From: an uncultured Gemella sp.
GTDB taxonomy: Bacteria > Bacillota > Bacilli > Staphylococcales > Gemellaceae
Reading direction: 5' to 3'
Assembly (NCBI GenBank): GCA_927911745.1
Contig: CAKMQF010000103.1
Location: 1-9,821, forward strand
DNA length: 9,821 nt
Shown: positions 7,668 to 9,821 of the stretch, one piece after another
Position numbering within the stretch: the stretch's first letter is position 1
Layout of the letters: every line of letters begins with the position of its first letter
The notes under the pieces: generated by a model
Database searches by the model: none
What the model was told of the DNA's origin: nothing
What the model saw: the letters and a program-made list of their open reading frames with translations, nothing else
Position numbers and translations under genes: made by a program

Positions 7668-7911
7668 GGTAATTTTCAGACAATTCATTCTATTAGTTAG
7701 AAAATATATTTCTTTATTATAATATATATATATATCAAGTGGCTTTTAGATATCTAATAAAACACTGAAGAAAGCGACTCGACAAAATCGTGTTTCTTCT
7801 AACTCATGATTTTTTAGTCACTCGCATATATCAAGTAGGTTTTCTCAGGTTTATAGCTAACTTACTTTGAGAGTTTATCGATTTATATCTAGTCTCACTT
7901 GTGAAATTAAA
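7668..7911. other. Non-coding stretch with repeats between kinase and exporter 2
   Basis: No open frame of useful length exists here on either strand. The stretch holds an AT dinucleotide tract (about 7719-7735), a perfect 12-bp palindrome TTAGATATCTAA (7746-7757), and an imperfect hairpin with arms GAAGAAA and TTTCTTC around 7770-7799. An 11-bp direct repeat ATATATCAAGT occurs at 7730-7740 and 7826-7836. AAGTAGGTT is an almost exact complement of AACTTACTT about 20 bases later. It begins beyond the kinase terminator and ends before the exporter 2 promoter. I recognise no known RNA family in it. Confidence 0.5.
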
Positions 7912-7958
7912 AAATCCCCTCAAAAGTTAAATCTACAATCTAACTCTCAAGAGGATTT
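7905..7958 (-). terminator. Terminator of the bceRS operon
   Basis: On the minus strand, AAATCCTC (complement of 7958-7951) pairs with GAGGGGATTT (complement of 7921-7912), bulging two bases. An inner AGTTA/TAACT stem lies inside. The stem is followed by six T and more AT-rich sequence. It starts about 20 bases after the kinase stop. Confidence 0.75.
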
Positions 7959-7977
7959 CTTATTAACTTATTTATAT

Positions 7978-8965
7978 TTAATCCCTTAATGTATCTTCTT
8001 TCGGGAATGTGATTTCTATCCTAGTTCCTTCGCCTACTTTTGAAGAAATTTTAATATGATGACCTAGTTTATCTAGAGTTTTTTTACATAAATACAAACC
8101 TAGACCACTCGATTTTTTTTCGTATCTTCCATTAAAACCTGTAAAACCTTTTTCGAAAATTCGAGGTAAATCTTCTTCTTTGATTCCTATCCCCTTATCT
8201 TCTATAACTAGTTTATTTTCACAGGTTTCTATTGTAATTTCTCCACCGGCGCTAGAGTACTTCACACTATTACCTAGTATTTGTTCGAAAGCGAAGCTCA
8301 ACCATTTTTTATCACTAATTACCATTGTTTCATGTGAAACATAGTTTAATTTTATTTTTTTTGTTAATGAAGATAGTCGCATATTTTTTTACACTATCTT
8401 TCACCACTTCATCAAGATTAATCTTAGTAATAACGTAATCTGATGATATGCTATCTAATCTTATATACGTCAGAACCATCTCAACATAGCGTTCTATTTT
8501 AAACAATTCTTGCTGTAAGATTTTTTGATCTACTTCTTCATTATCTAATAGAAAATTCATTGCCGCAATCGGAGTTTTTATCTGATGAACCCACATACTA
8601 TAATAATCAACCATATCTGTATTTTTTTGTCGATTTTCCTGAGTTAATTTCTCTAACTCTTCATATAATTTCTCTATAATTTTATGATAATAATCAATCC
8701 TAATATCCAAGCTTTTCGGTAAATCTTCAAGATCATTTAGAATATTTTGCTCCAAGAAATTTAGCTTCTTATAACTTTCTTTGTAATTAGCATAATCAGA
8801 AATGCTAGCTATAAATGACGCTAAAAAACAGAAACTTCCTGTATATATTAGAGCTTCTAGTGGCAAATTATACAAATAAAACATAATGAAAAATATGGCA
8901 ATAAAAACTACAAATAAAATATAAACTTTTATATTTTTCTTTAAATAACTTTTTAATATTTCCAT
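7978..8965 (-). CDS. bceS: BceS-like intramembrane-sensing histidine kinase (one frameshift)
   Basis: A membrane histidine kinase partnered with the adjacent response regulator. The corrected product is 328 residues, close to BceS at about 334. Two helices (about 13-31 and 38-55) are joined by an outer turn of only a few residues, so it has no sensor domain outside the cell. Such kinases receive their signal from the BceAB permease. A linker helix leads to the H-box HQIKTPIAA with phosphorylated His 127, then N-box EQILGNSVKYS (Asn 232), EDKGIGIKEEDLPRIFEKGF (from 255), and GLGLYLCK (287). The start ATG at 8965 overlaps the regulator stop as TAATG, implying coupled translation. One extra T in the T8 run at 8355-8362 breaks the frame; as given, the pieces are 8965-8330 and 8382-7978, which overlap. 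Removing it reads FINKKIKLNYVSHETM, as in homologues. Confidence 0.9.
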
Positions 8966-9633
8966 TAGACGATATATCCTTTACCTTTTTTAGTAGTAAT
9001 AAATTCATCTATTCCTATACTTTTCAACTTAGAACGAAGTCTGTTTATATTAACAGACAAAGTATTTTCATCTATAAAGTTATCGCTTTGCCACAATGCG
9101 GTAATTATTTCTTCTCTCGTTACTATTTTTTCTCTATTTTCTAATAATACTGTAAGAATTTTACCTTCATTTTTTGTTAGTTCAACTAGATTATCTTGAT
9201 ATTTTACCTCATCACGGCTCATATCAAAAATTACATCCTTATACACTACAAGATTCGAAGATCCGCTAAAATTATAAACACGACGGAGTAGGGCTTCGAT
9301 TTTTGCCTTTAGGACAACTAACTTAAATGGCTTTTCTATAAAATCATCAGCACCGATATTCATAGCCATAACAATATTCATATCATCATTCGCAGATGAA
9401 ATAAAAATTAAAGGCACTTTCGACAATTTCCTAATCTCCTCACAGAAATAATAACCATCAAAGTAGGGGAGATTAATATCCATTAATACTAAATCCGGTG
9501 ATTGTTCCACAAATTCCTTAACTACATTTTGAAAATCTACAACTTCGTGCGTAGCGTACTGCCACTTTTGCAAATATCCAGCTATAGAATTTGAAATTAT
9601 CTCATCATCTTCTACTATCATTACTTTATACAT
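8965..9633 (-). CDS. bceR: BceR-like OmpR-family response regulator
   Basis: The only long gene in the window that is intact: 222 residues. The receiver domain (1-120) has the acidic pair at 9-10, phosphorylated Asp 52 in LVLMDINLPYFDG, Ser 80 in the switch position and Lys 101 in EKPFK. The winged-helix domain (about 130-222) has TREEIITALW and VNINRLRSKL, the recognition helix area, and ends GKGYIV. The start is ATG at 9633 with AAGGGGTG six bases upstream. It is first in the operon and overlaps the kinase gene by one base. In Bce systems such a regulator activates the transporter promoter when the kinase is stimulated by peptide antibiotics. Assignment to the Bce branch rests on the kinase type and on bceAB nearby. 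Confidence 0.95.
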   Translation of the reverse strand: MYKVMIVEDDEIISNSIAGYLQKWQYATHEVVDFQNVVKEFVEQSPDLVLMDINLPYFDGYYFCEEIRKLSKVPLIFISSANDDMNIVMAMNIGADDFIEKPFKLVVLKAKIEALLRRVYNFSGSSNLVVYKDVIFDMSRDEVKYQDNLVELTKNEGKILTVLLENREKIVTREEIITALWQSDNFIDENTLSVNINRLRSKLKSIGIDEFITTKKGKGYIV

Positions 9634-9665
9634 ACTTTCACCCCTTAGCTACTATTATTACTAAA

Positions 9666-9674
9666 ATTATATCA
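9666..9674 (-). promoter_or_regulatory. bceR: Extended -10 promoter of bceRS
   Basis: On the minus strand TGATATAAT gives a perfect TATAAT with TG one base before. No good -35 lies 16-18 bases upstream, as is common for extended -10 promoters. The start would fall near 9659, giving a leader of about 25 bases that contains AAGGGGTG. Confidence 0.6.
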
Positions 9675-9710
9675 CAAACAACTTTTTTATGATATATCCT
9701 ACAAAAATAT

Positions 9711-9752
9711 ATCTCTGCTGCCTTTTATTTCCCTAAAACAAAAAGCAGAGAT
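9711..9752. repeat. Perfect 9-bp inverted repeat ahead of the rightmost gene
   Basis: ATCTCTGCT (9711-9719) and AGCAGAGAT (9744-9752) are exact reverse complements around 24 bases. TTTT and AAAA inside the loop can extend the structure. On the minus strand it is followed within a few bases by a T-rich run (ATATATTTTTG), so it could be a weak terminator. On the plus strand it would be a leader hairpin ending nine bases before the AAGGAG of the gene at 9772. Confidence 0.5.
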
Positions 9753-9771
9753 TGCCTAGGAAGGAGTTTAT

Positions 9772-9821
9772 ATGAAATTTTCCACGCTGACCTTGTTTCT
9801 ATTTCATGCTCCTAAACAACC
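9772..9821 (+). CDS. Start of an unidentified protein, cut off by the window end
   Basis: An ATG at 9772 follows AAGGAG (9761-9766) at five bases, one of the best ribosome sites in the window. The 16 codons visible read MKFSTLTLFLFHAPKQ with no stop. A basic residue followed by a hydrophobic run could be a signal peptide start or simply the first strand of a cytoplasmic protein. It is divergent from bceRS. I do not recognise it. Confidence 0.55.
   Translation, partial: MKFSTLTLFLFHAPKQ

Noticed and set aside
7716..7738. TATAAT and TTGATA on the minus strand as an exporter 2 promoter
   Set aside because: The two words are only 11 bases apart; the pair at 7639-7667 has correct spacing and is nearer the gene.
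8330..8382. Two separate overlapping kinase genes
   Set aside because: The pieces are the two halves of one kinase, joined in frame by removing one T from the T8 run; neither half is functional alone.
1..9821. Transposons, tRNA or rRNA genes, CRISPR arrays
   Set aside because: No transposase motifs, paired terminal repeats with target duplications, cloverleaf sequences or regularly spaced repeats were seen on either strand.

Overview
The window is AT-rich DNA from a low-GC Gram-positive (Firmicutes/Bacillota) genome. Shine-Dalgarno sequences are strong (AAGGAGGG, AAGGGGTG, AGGAG), promoters often carry a TGn-extended -10, and the gene content is a Bce-type peptide-antibiotic sensing and detoxification module. 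My impression from overall style is Gemella or a close relative, but nothing in the window proves the genus.

Layout. Most genes lie on the minus strand and read right to left. At the right end is a bceR-like response regulator (9633-8965), coupled by a TAATG overlap to a bceS-like intramembrane-sensing histidine kinase (8965-7978, then a terminator). After a 365-bp gap comes a single-chain ABC exporter, 'exporter 2' (7612-5961, terminator), then bceA (5783-5032) and bceB (5030-3017). Facing bceB on the plus strand, and sharing a bidirectional terminator with it, is a PlcR-like regulator with an XRE helix-turn-helix and TPR repeats (2073-2947). Divergent from that regulator is a second ABC exporter, 'exporter 1' (1841-271, terminator). 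The first 270 bases hold a plus-strand candidate small RNA with its own extended -10 and terminator, plus a perfect 12-bp inverted repeat. A new plus-strand gene begins at 9772 and leaves the window after 16 codons.

How the genes may work together. In known Bce systems the permease with its large outer loop senses a cell-wall-active peptide and signals through the kinase. The regulator then activates the transporter genes. TGTAAG repeats upstream of bceA are candidate regulator sites here. The PlcR-like protein belongs to a family that binds small peptides, and probable operators lie between it and exporter 1. The segment therefore looks like a peptide sensing and export cassette with two regulatory inputs. 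No precursor peptide or pheromone gene was found.

Quality warning. Every long gene except bceR is broken by one or more single-base indels. I infer thirteen in all, many in runs of four or more identical bases. Undoing them restores full-length proteins with every catalytic motif intact and lengths divisible by three, so sequencing or assembly error is the more likely cause, though true decay is not excluded. Broken genes are therefore given over their full span, with indel positions stated.
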